Assembly: GCF_024158035.1 (NCBI RefSeq)
Contig: NZ_JAMZEK010000002.1
Location: 62,001-126,000, forward strand
Origin: Dyella lutea
GTDB taxonomy: Bacteria > Pseudomonadota > Gammaproteobacteria > Xanthomonadales > Rhodanobacteraceae
Direction: 5' to 3'
DNA: 64,000 bases
The notes below the pieces were generated by a model. It was given only the letters and a program-made list of their open reading frames with translations. It had not been told where the DNA came from and searched no databases. The translations under genes were made by a program, and so were the position numbers. Shown here one piece after another: positions 21,733 through 29,168 of this stretch (position 1 is the stretch's first letter; each line of letters begins with the position of its first letter).

Positions 21733-22653
21733 TCAGTAGAGCAGCGCCTCGACGTGCGCGGCGGCGCTGGCGGCCAACGCACGCAGGTCGTATCCGCCTT
21801 CGAGGCTGGACACCAGCCGGCCGCCGGCATGCGCATGGGCCAGTTCGACCAGTTGGTGGGTGATCCACGCGTAGTCCTCGGTGCCCAGTCGCAGGTCCGC
21901 GAGCGGGTCGTCGCGGTGCGCGTCGAAGCCGGCCGAGACCAGCACCAGTTGCGGCTTGAAGGCGTGCATGCGCGGCAGCAGTTCGTGATGCCAGGTCTCC
22001 CGGAATTCCATCGAGCCGGCACCGCCCGGCAAGGGGGCGTTGATGACGTTGCCGACGCCGTGCTCGTGCGCGAAGCCTGTTTCCGGGTACAGCGGCGACT
22101 GATGGCTGGAGACGAACATCACCCGCGGCTCGCGCTCGAAGATGTCCTGCGTGCCGTTGCCGTGGTGCACGTCGAAGTCGGCAATCAGCACGCGCTGCAG
22201 ACCGTGCGCGGCGACGGCATGCGCGGCCGCCACGGCGATCGAGTTGAACAGGCAGAAGCCCATCGCCTCGCCCGGGGTGGCATGGTGACCGGGAGGGCGG
22301 ACGGCGCAGAATGCGCGCGGCGCCTGGCCTGCGAGTACCGCGTCGACCGCGGCGCAGGTGGCCCCGGCGGCGCGCAGCGCGGCCTCGTCGGAGCCCGGCG
22401 ACATCCAGGTGTCCGGATCCAGCTGCACCCGATCTTCCAGGGGGGCGCTGCCGAGCACGCGGTCGACGTGGGCAGCGTCATGCACGCGCAACAGCTGCTC
22501 GCGGGTGGCGCGCGGCGCCTCGACCCGGTCCAGCGCGGCGAAGCGGTCGGCGTCCAGCGCCTGCAGCACGGCCTTGAGGCGCAACGGCGATTCGGCATGC
22601 CCCGGACCGGGGTCGTGCCGCAGGCAACTCGCGTGCGTGTACAGGCGGAGCAT
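21733..22653 (-). CDS. Histone deacetylase family (class II-like, acetoin/polyamine deacetylase type) hydrolase
   Basis: The 306-residue protein is a zinc deacetylase of the HDAC/AcuC/AphA superfamily. Seen are the catalytic histidine region RPPGHHATPGEAMGFC (about residue 125), zinc ligands in IADFDVHHGNGTQDIF (about 166) and SAGFDAHRDDPLADL (about 250), and the GGYDL end motif. Physiological substrates for the bacterial members are mostly unknown; acetylated polyamines or small amides are possible. The ATG at 22653 is chosen because it gives MLRLYTHASCLRHDPGPGHAE, the conserved N-terminus. It lies just downstream of the cobalamin adenosyltransferase gene on the same strand. Confidence 0.9.
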   Translation of the reverse strand: MLRLYTHASCLRHDPGPGHAESPLRLKAVLQALDADRFAALDRVEAPRATREQLLRVHDAAHVDRVLGSAPLEDRVQLDPDTWMSPGSDEAALRAAGATCAAVDAVLAGQAPRAFCAVRPPGHHATPGEAMGFCLFNSIAVAAAHAVAAHGLQRVLIADFDVHHGNGTQDIFEREPRVMFVSSHQSPLYPETGFAHEHGVGNVINAPLPGGAGSMEFRETWHHELLPRMHAFKPQLVLVSAGFDAHRDDPLADLRLGTEDYAWITHQLVELAHAHAGGRLVSSLEGGYDLRALAASAAAHVEALLY

Positions 22654-22658
22654 GGAAA

Positions 22659-23234
22659 TCAGGCAGCGGGAGGGGCGGGCTTGCGCCGGCGCTCGTGCTG
22701 CCACAGCACCTCGCCGTGGCCGCTGGCGCGGGCCAGCACCCGGCACAGCACGAACAACAGGTCGGAGAGCCGGTTGAGATAGCGCGATGCCTGCGGACGG
22801 ATGCTTTCCTCGCGGCCCAGCGCCACCACTTCACGCTCGGCGCGGCGGCAGACGGTACGCGCCAGATGGCAGCACGAGGCCGCCATGCCGCCGCCGGGCA
22901 GGATGAAATCCTTCAGCGGCGGCAGCGGGTCGTTGAAACGGTCCAGCACCTGCTCCAGCCGGGTGATGTCGGCGTCGTCGATCATCGCCATGCCCGGGAT
23001 GCACAGCTCGCCGCCCAGGTCGAACAGCTCATGCTGGACCTGGGTCAGCGCCTCGGCGATGTCCTCGGGCACGCCGTCGCAGGCGAGCACCATGCCGATC
23101 GTGCTGTTGAGTTCGTCGACGGTGCCGTAGGCGGCGACCCGCAGCGAGTCCTTCGGGACGCGCGAACCGTCGCCGAGCCCAGTGCTGCCGTCGTCGCCGG
23201 TGCGGGTGTAGATCTTCGAGAGGCGGTTGCCCAT
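22659..23234 (-). CDS. Cob(I)yrinic acid a,c-diamide / cobalamin adenosyltransferase, PduO type
   Basis: This ATP:corrinoid adenosyltransferase makes adenosylcobalamin from reduced cobalamin and ATP. The 191 residues show the PduO-type ATP loop TRTGDDGSTGLGDGSRV near the N-terminus, the helix motif HLARTVCRRAEREVV and the RYLNRLSDLLFVLCR helix (about residue 155) that lines the active site. The start at 23234 gives MGNRLSKIYTRTGDDG. Only seven bases separate it from the upstream membrane-protein gene, so the two are probably co-transcribed; the HDAC-like gene follows five bases after the stop. Confidence 0.93.
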   Translation of the reverse strand: MGNRLSKIYTRTGDDGSTGLGDGSRVPKDSLRVAAYGTVDELNSTIGMVLACDGVPEDIAEALTQVQHELFDLGGELCIPGMAMIDDADITRLEQVLDRFNDPLPPLKDFILPGGGMAASCCHLARTVCRRAEREVVALGREESIRPQASRYLNRLSDLLFVLCRVLARASGHGEVLWQHERRRKPAPPAA

Positions 23235-23241
23235 GGCGGCT

Positions 23242-23835
23242 TCAGCCGGCCAGCTTGGTCCGCGAAGCGTCGGCGGTGCGGGCCAGCAGGGACACCAGCA
23301 CGTGGAACACCGCACCGATGGTCACGTACATCGCCGTGGTGCCGAGGAACGGCAGGTACCAGTCGCCCAGGTTCGCGAACCAGCCGTCCAGGCTGCGCAC
23401 GGCAGCGGTGACCGGCGAGAGCCAGTAGAAGCTGCCGTTGGACAGCAGGTAGCACACGCCCTCGCCGACCAGCAGCGCCAGCGCCGCCATACCCAGGGTG
23501 GACGCGCGCAGGCCAACCTGATGGCGGGCCAGCCAGCTGCCGCCCAGCCACAGCGCGAAGTAGGACGGTACCAGGAACCAGTAACCGGCCGAGACGCAGT
23601 AGTGGCTCCAGAAGCTCAGGCCCTGGCTGGTGATGGCGAAGAAGTCCACCAGCACGGCCAGCGCCATCAGCAGCGGGAACGCCCAGCGCGCGGAGCCGCG
23701 CAGCCAGAAACCGGCCAGGAAGAACACACCCCAGGACGCATCCGGGATCGCGTCGAAATGGTGCAGGCGCGTGGCGGCCATGACCAAGGCAAGAAGGCTG
23801 AAGGTGCCGAGGCGCTGGGTCTGCGTCATGGCCAT
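23242..23835 (-). CDS. Multi-pass membrane protein, DUF6580-like, linked to the cobalamin adenosyltransferase
   Basis: About 197 residues and five or six hydrophobic segments. The N-terminal pattern ATRLHHFDAIPDASWGVFFLAGFWL resembles DUF6580 membrane proteins, which look like small-molecule transport subunits (seen here as two half-motifs, ATRLHHFDAIPDA and SWGVFFLAGFWL). No catalytic motif is visible. The start ATG-GCC-ATG at 23835 gives MAMTQTQRLGTFSLL. It sits seven bases upstream of the adenosyltransferase gene, and this pairing suggests a role around corrinoids, but that is inference only. The DUF assignment is from memory of the family pattern. Confidence 0.6.
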   Translation of the reverse strand: MAMTQTQRLGTFSLLALVMAATRLHHFDAIPDASWGVFFLAGFWLRGSARWAFPLLMALAVLVDFFAITSQGLSFWSHYCVSAGYWFLVPSYFALWLGGSWLARHQVGLRASTLGMAALALLVGEGVCYLLSNGSFYWLSPVTAAVRSLDGWFANLGDWYLPFLGTTAMYVTIGAVFHVLVSLLARTADASRTKLAG

Positions 23836-23955
23836 GAAGGGCTCCTGGGAATGCGGCGAAAATCGACCCCCTAGTCTAGTCGGCCGTCCGTCGCTTGGCG
23901 ACCCGCACCGCCGCGACGCCCCGCCGCTGCGGGAACCGCGGGCCGGGCGCGTATC

Positions 23956-25188
23956 ATGCGGCGGATGAACCTGAACGACCCGGCCGCTCCGCGCGGCGTC
24001 CTCATTGTCGGTGGCGGGCTGGTCGGCGCCAGCCTGGCGATCGCGCTCGATGCCGCCGGCGTGCCGGCCACCCTGCTCGATGCGGCGCCGCCGCGCCGCG
24101 CCGCGCCCGCCAGCTACGACGAACGCAACCTGGCGCTGGCCCGCGCCACCGTCAACGGCCTGCGTGCCCTGGGCGTGTGGCCGCATGCCGAGGCGCGCGC
24201 CACGCCGATCACCCGCATCCAGGTCAGCCGCGCCGGCGAGTTCGGCACCGCCCGGCTGGATGCCGCCCGCCACGGCGTGGACGCGCTGGGCTGGACCCTG
24301 CCGGCCCGTGAACTGGGCGAAGCGCTGGAGCGCCGGCTGGACAGTTGCCGCAACCTGGTGCGCATGGCACCGGCCACGCTGGAAGGGATGGGGCCGGTCG
24401 AGGGCGGCTGGCGCGCCACCGTCCGCACGCCCGACGGAGCCCGCACGTTCGATGCCGCCCTGATGGTCGGCGCCGACGGCACCGAATCCTTCGTGCGCGA
24501 GCGGCTGGGCATCGCCGCCGAACGCCACGACTACGGCCAGACCCTGTTCGTCTGCACCATCACGCCGGAACGCGATCCGGCCGGTCGCGCCTTCGAGCGC
24601 TTCGGCGACGACGGCCCGATCGCCCTGCTGCCGCTGGCCGAGCGCCGCGCCGGCCTGGTGCTCACCGTGCCGGCCGAGCAGGCGGATGAGATCGCCGCGC
24701 TGGACGACGAGGACTACGCCGCGCTGGCCCAGCGGCGCTTCGGCGGCAAGCTGGGGCGCCTGTCCCGGCCCGGCCGACGCCAGCCCTGGGCGATCCGCCG
24801 CGTGGCGGCGGCGCGGCTGACCGGCCCGCGCGCCGTGCTGGTCGGCAATGCGGCGCAGACCGTGCACCCGATCGGCGCGCAGGGTTTCAACCTGGGCCTG
24901 CGCGATGCGCTGACCCTGGCCGAGCTGGTTGCCGAAGCGGCCGATCTCGGTGCCCCGGCGCTGCTGGACACGTACGCCGCGCGCCGTGCGCCCGATCGCG
25001 AAGGCACGATGATGATGAGCCACGGCCTGGTGCAGCTGGCCTGCCTGCCGCAGCCGCTGCTGGCGCCGTTTCGCTCGCTGGCCCTGCTGGCCTACGACCG
25101 CGTGCCGCCGCTGCAGCGCCTGCTGGCCCGGCGCGGCATGGGCTTCCGCGGCGAGCCACCGCGCGCCGTGCGGGAGCCGTTGCCATGA
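23956..25188 (+). CDS. ubiH: UbiH-type FAD-dependent ubiquinone biosynthesis monooxygenase
   Basis: A class A flavoprotein hydroxylase of the UbiH/UbiF/VisC/COQ6 family that hydroxylates the ubiquinone ring. The 410 residues have the FAD Rossmann motif VGGGLVGASLAIALDAAG (about residue 16), the DG motif MVGADGTESFVRERLG and the second FAD motif VGNAAQTVHPIGAQGFNLGL (about residue 296). Being first of two paralogues in tandem, as in the ubiH-visC pair of E. coli, it is most likely the C4 hydroxylase UbiH; exact regiospecificity cannot be read from the sequence. Starts at 23956 or 23965 are both possible. The stop overlaps the next gene by four bases. Confidence 0.85.
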   Translation: MRRMNLNDPAAPRGVLIVGGGLVGASLAIALDAAGVPATLLDAAPPRRAAPASYDERNLALARATVNGLRALGVWPHAEARATPITRIQVSRAGEFGTARLDAARHGVDALGWTLPARELGEALERRLDSCRNLVRMAPATLEGMGPVEGGWRATVRTPDGARTFDAALMVGADGTESFVRERLGIAAERHDYGQTLFVCTITPERDPAGRAFERFGDDGPIALLPLAERRAGLVLTVPAEQADEIAALDDEDYAALAQRRFGGKLGRLSRPGRRQPWAIRRVAAARLTGPRAVLVGNAAQTVHPIGAQGFNLGLRDALTLAELVAEAADLGAPALLDTYAARRAPDREGTMMMSHGLVQLACLPQPLLAPFRSLALLAYDRVPPLQRLLARRGMGFRGEPPRAVREPLP

Positions 25189-26399
25189 GCCGGATGATCG
25201 GGCGGGAGGATGGCGTACGCCGCCGCGGTCCGGCGCTGGACGTGGTGGTGGTGGGCGGCGGCATGGTCGGCGCGGCCACCGCGCTGGCGCTGGGCCGGGC
25301 CGGTTTCGCCACCGCGCTGGTCGAGTCGCGCGAGCCGGCACCGTGGCAGCGCGAGCAGGAGGTCGACCTGCGCGTGGTCGGCATGGCCGCGTCCTCGATC
25401 CGCCTGCTGGACGAGCTGGGCGTGTGGCCGGCGATCCGCGATGCACGCGCCTGCCCCTACGAGCGCATGCATGTGTGGGATGCCGCCAGCGGCGCCGCGA
25501 TCGATTTCGACGCCGGTCGCGAGGGCCTGGCGGCGCTGGGCTACATCGTCGAGAACGCGCTGGTGCAGTCGACGTTGTGGCAGGCACTGGACGGCACCGG
25601 CGTGCAGCGCGTGTGCCCGGCCGAGGTGGCCGGTTTCGAGTCGCGCGATGACCGGGTCGACGTGGCGTTGGCCGATGGCCGCACGCTGGCCGCGCGCCTG
25701 CTGGTTGCCGCCGACGGCGCCGGCTCGCCGCTGCGCACGATGGCCGGCATCAATACCCGCGGCCGCGACTACGCGCAGTGCGGCGTGGTCGCCCACGTGG
25801 CGACCGAGCGGCCGCACGAACACACCGCGTGGCAACGCTTCCTGCCCGGCGGTCCACTGGCGCTGCTGCCGCTGGCCGACGGGCGCAGCTCGATCGTCTG
25901 GTCGCTGCCCGAGGATGAGGCGGCGCGCATGCTGGCGCTGGACGAGGCGGCCTTCCGCGACGCTCTGGGCGTGGCGATCGACTTCCGTCTGGGCCGCGTC
26001 ACCGGCTGCAGTGCGCGCGCGGCGTTCCCGTTGCGGCTGCAGCTGGCCGAACGCTACGACGCGCCGCGCTTCGTGCTGCTCGGCGACGCGGCGCATGCGG
26101 TACATCCGCTGGCCGGACAGGGCGTGAACCTCGGCCTGCGCGACGTGGCCGAACTGCGCGAGACCCTGATCGATGCGCGCAGTGCGGGCCGCGACATCGC
26201 CGCACCGCACGTGCTGCGCCGCTACGCGCGCCGCCGACGCAGCGCCGACACGCTGGATGCGCTGGGCTTCGATGCGCTGGCCCGGGTCTACGCCTGGCAG
26301 GCGCCGCCGCTGGTCGCCGCCCGTGCCCTGGGCGTGCGGTTGATCGACCGTTTCGCACCGCTCAAGCAGAGGCTGTCCGACCACGCTGCCGGTCGCTGA
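25185..26399 (+). CDS. UbiI/VisC-family FAD-dependent ubiquinone biosynthesis hydroxylase
   Basis: The second class A flavoprotein monooxygenase of the pair, 404 residues. It has VVGGGMVGAATALALGRAG (about residue 23), LLVAADGAGSPLRTMAG, and LGDAAHAVHPLAGQGVNLGL (about residue 302), all FAD-binding motifs of the UbiH/UbiF/UbiI group. The probable job is C5 (UbiI) or C6 (UbiF) hydroxylation of the ubiquinone precursor. Its ATG overlaps the stop of the preceding gene, so they are translated together. I leave the symbol empty because UbiI and UbiF cannot be separated by eye. Confidence 0.85.
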   Translation: MSRMIGREDGVRRRGPALDVVVVGGGMVGAATALALGRAGFATALVESREPAPWQREQEVDLRVVGMAASSIRLLDELGVWPAIRDARACPYERMHVWDAASGAAIDFDAGREGLAALGYIVENALVQSTLWQALDGTGVQRVCPAEVAGFESRDDRVDVALADGRTLAARLLVAADGAGSPLRTMAGINTRGRDYAQCGVVAHVATERPHEHTAWQRFLPGGPLALLPLADGRSSIVWSLPEDEAARMLALDEAAFRDALGVAIDFRLGRVTGCSARAAFPLRLQLAERYDAPRFVLLGDAAHAVHPLAGQGVNLGLRDVAELRETLIDARSAGRDIAAPHVLRRYARRRRSADTLDALGFDALARVYAWQAPPLVAARALGVRLIDRFAPLKQRLSDHAAGR

Positions 26400-26432
26400 C
26401 CGCTCGCCCTTTCGCCACCACGGAGTCGTCCC

Positions 26433-27221
26433 ATGCGCCTGCTTCGTCTTGCCTCGCTATTGCTGCTTACACTCGGTCCGGTCGCCGCCCATGCGGCGAT
26501 GGTGCACAAGACAGTGACCTGGACCCGGGACGGGACCACCTTCAAGAGCGTGCTGGTCTACGACAACGCGACTTCGGCCAAGCGCCCCGGGCTGGTGATG
26601 GTGCCGAACTGGTACGGCGTCAACGCCATGGCCGTGAAGAAGGCCGAGATGATCGCCGGCTCGCGCTACGTGATCCTGGTTACCGACCTCTACGGCGAGG
26701 GCGTACGGCCAACCAGCAATGACCAGGCCGAGGTCGCGACCAAGCCCCTGTATGCCAACCGCCCGCTGATGCGTCAGCGGATGAACGAGGCACTGGCGCA
26801 GCTCAAGGCGCAGGCCAAGGATGCGCCGATCGACCTGACGCACCTGGCCGCGATCGGCTTCTGCTTCGGCGGCACGGCCGTGCTCGACCTGGCGCGCAGC
26901 GGTGCCGACGTGGCGGCGGTGGTGTCGTTCCACGGTGGCCTCACCACCGACGATCCCGCCCTGGCGAAGCAGATCAAGGCCCGCGTGCTGGTGATGAACG
27001 GCGCCGACGACAGCTGGACCATGAAGGATGCCGATGCCTTCATGAACGAGATGCGCGGCAGCCCGGCCGACTGGCAGTTCGTGGTGCTCGGCCACGCCGT
27101 GCACTGCTTCACCGAGACCGACCAGCACAGCCCCGGCTGCATGTACGACGCCCGCGCCGCCGCGCGCAGCTACCGGCTGATGCACGACTGGCTGGATCAC
27201 GCGTTCGCCGGCACCAACTAG
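26433..27221 (+). CDS. Exported dienelactone hydrolase family protein
   Basis: An alpha/beta-hydrolase of the dienelactone hydrolase family, 262 residues, with a Sec signal peptide (MRLLRLASLLLLTLGPVAAHA). The catalytic triad of the family is visible: Cys144 in GFCFGGTAV, Asp in NGADDSWTM (about residue 194) and His in GHAVHCFTE (about residue 227). Substrate is unknown; periplasmic members may act on small esters or lactones. It starts 33 bases after the UbiI-type gene with an apparent CACGGAG ribosome-binding site and may be read from the same transcript. Confidence 0.85.
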   Translation: MRLLRLASLLLLTLGPVAAHAAMVHKTVTWTRDGTTFKSVLVYDNATSAKRPGLVMVPNWYGVNAMAVKKAEMIAGSRYVILVTDLYGEGVRPTSNDQAEVATKPLYANRPLMRQRMNEALAQLKAQAKDAPIDLTHLAAIGFCFGGTAVLDLARSGADVAAVVSFHGGLTTDDPALAKQIKARVLVMNGADDSWTMKDADAFMNEMRGSPADWQFVVLGHAVHCFTETDQHSPGCMYDARAAARSYRLMHDWLDHAFAGTN

Positions 27222-27412
27222 GTCCCGGGTCACCGGACAGCGTTGCCCCGGCAAAAGCGCATCGGACGGCGAGGGATCCGGATGGCCGGGGGCGGGATCG
27301 TGACATGGCTGCCGCGATCCCGAGGTGACGCGCGCGGCGTCCGGCCGGCAACAGGCGGCCGGTTCCCGACCTGGACCGCGGCGGCCGGCATTTGCCTTGG
27401 CGGAGAAGCACG

Positions 27413-29020
27413 ATGCAACATCTGCCGATGACAATCGACCCCCTTCATGCGTCGGAGGATCGCCTTCGGCGCCGGGCGCGGCAGTACATCGAAAATCGCC
27501 AGCTGGTTGCTGCACAGGCGACACTCGAGACCCTGCTCGAGCGGGTGACCCACGATGCCGTCGCCCGCATGCAACTCTCCGACGTGTTGCTCGAACGTGG
27601 CCAACTGCGCGCATCCACCAGGGAACTGCTGGCAGTCATGTCCGGGCTTCCCGATGACGCCGCGCTGCTCACGGAACTGGCTCGGCGCCTGTGCATCCGC
27701 GGCGAAACCATTGCGGCTCGGGTTTGCCTTGAGCACCCCTCGATCGCGCACGAATCGTCAGCCTCGTTGCTCGCCGTGCAGGCCCACCTGCGCTGGATGC
27801 TCAATGAGATTCCAGCGGCACTTGTCTTGCTCGAGCGTGCAATGGCTGCGGGTGTCGACACGCCGGACGAGCATTACCTGCACGCGATGCTGCTTCAGTT
27901 TTCCGGTCAGATGGAGGCGGCGGGGGCGGTGCTCGATACGTGCTTGCGCCGCTGGCCGACCTTCAGCGGTGCGGCGATGGCGCGAGCTCGCCTGCGCCGG
28001 CAGACCGCAGGATCGAACCACATCGACTTCCTTCGGGCACAGCTTGGCCGTATCCCGGTCAACAGCCATGTCGCCGCGGACAATCTTGTACGTGCCGAAT
28101 TCGAGCACGCCCTCTTCAAGGAGCTCGATGACCTCGGGCAATACGGCGAGGCCTGGTCGGCGCTGGAGCGCAGCAATGCAATCATGCATGCGCTCAATCC
28201 GTACGATGCTGCCGGTGAAGCTGCAGTCACGGACGCGATCATTCGCCAGCCCCTGGCCGGCCCGGCCGTCAGCACGCAGCTGCCTGAGTCCGGTGGCCCC
28301 ATACCCATCTTCATCGTTGGCATGCCCCGGTCCGGGTCGACCCTGCTCGATCGCATGTTGTCGAACCATTCGCAAGTGGTTTCCGCGGGGGAGATCAATG
28401 AACTGTTGCGTCAGCTGCAGTGGCTCGCGGATGTGCCCGATGGCGGCGTGCAGCGCAGGCTGGAGCTCATCAATCGCAGCAGGGACATCGATTTCAAGGA
28501 GCTCGGAGCGCGCTACCTGAGGGAGACTCAGTGGCGCGCGCAGGGACGCGGGTACTACATCAACAAGCTGCCGACGAACTTCCCGTTCGTCGACATCATT
28601 CACCGAGCATTGCCACATGCCCCGATCCTGCACATGGTGCGGGAACCGATGGACGTGTGCTTTTCCAATCTCAAGGCCATGTTCGGCAATACCTCGGCCT
28701 ACAGCTACGACCTAGCGTCGCTGGCGCATTACCACGGGCAGTACGTTCGTCTGATGAGACATTGGCGCGCCACGCTCCCCAGTGCCGTGCTCGATGTTTC
28801 ATATGCCGCGCTGGTCCGGCAGCCGGAGAAGGTGATGCACGAGGTGCTGGCGTATTGCCGGCTGGACCTGGAAGAGGATTGCCTGCACCCCGAACGCAAT
28901 ACCGCACCGGTGGCGACGCCGAGCAGCGCCCAGGTTCGCGAGGCCATCCACAGCCGCGGACTCGGTGAGTGGCAACATTACGCTGCGCAACTGGAGGCGT
29001 TGCGGCTGGCGCTGGCCTGA
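27413..29020 (+). CDS. TPR-containing sulfotransferase
   Basis: A 535-residue fusion of N-terminal helical TPR-like repeats (about residues 15-220) and a C-terminal PAPS-dependent sulfotransferase. The 5'-phosphosulfate loop FIVGMPRSGSTLLDRML is near residue 300, with AGEINELLRQL after it, and the 3'-phosphate region is HMVREPMDVCFSNLKAMF near residue 410. These patterns fit the Sulfotransfer_3 / tyrosylprotein sulfotransferase group; the xanthomonad RaxST belongs nearby. The TPRs probably bind a protein acceptor, which would fit protein or peptide sulfation, but the acceptor is not identified here. GGAGA at 27402 supports the ATG at 27413. The gene stands alone. Confidence 0.85.
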   Translation: MQHLPMTIDPLHASEDRLRRRARQYIENRQLVAAQATLETLLERVTHDAVARMQLSDVLLERGQLRASTRELLAVMSGLPDDAALLTELARRLCIRGETIAARVCLEHPSIAHESSASLLAVQAHLRWMLNEIPAALVLLERAMAAGVDTPDEHYLHAMLLQFSGQMEAAGAVLDTCLRRWPTFSGAAMARARLRRQTAGSNHIDFLRAQLGRIPVNSHVAADNLVRAEFEHALFKELDDLGQYGEAWSALERSNAIMHALNPYDAAGEAAVTDAIIRQPLAGPAVSTQLPESGGPIPIFIVGMPRSGSTLLDRMLSNHSQVVSAGEINELLRQLQWLADVPDGGVQRRLELINRSRDIDFKELGARYLRETQWRAQGRGYYINKLPTNFPFVDIIHRALPHAPILHMVREPMDVCFSNLKAMFGNTSAYSYDLASLAHYHGQYVRLMRHWRATLPSAVLDVSYAALVRQPEKVMHEVLAYCRLDLEEDCLHPERNTAPVATPSSAQVREAIHSRGLGEWQHYAAQLEALRLALA

Positions 29021-29091
29021 TCGCCGGTTTCTTCGGCCGGACCGGGCGCGACGCGGTGTTCGCTGCCGAGGGATGGCTGAACAGGAAACAG

Positions 29092-29117
29092 GAAGCCCCG
29101 GGAAACGTCGGGGCTTC
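29092..29117 (-). terminator. Terminator of the cluster A mannosidase operon
   Basis: GAAGCCCCG (29092-29100) and CGGGGCTTC (29109-29117) form a stem around an 8-base loop. On the minus strand it is followed by CTGTTTCCTGTT, weakly T-rich, and it lies about 50 bases past the GH92 stop. The plus side has no T-run but it also lies 70 bases after the sulfotransferase stop. Confidence 0.6.
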
Positions 29118-29168
29118 GGGCGTGGGACCGCGCGCTTCGCCAGGTCCTCCGCGGGCGGATGCAAGCTA

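Noticed and set aside
27222-27412. A gene or terminator between the dienelactone hydrolase and the sulfotransferase
   Set aside because: About 190 bases with no convincing hairpin, promoter or small gene.
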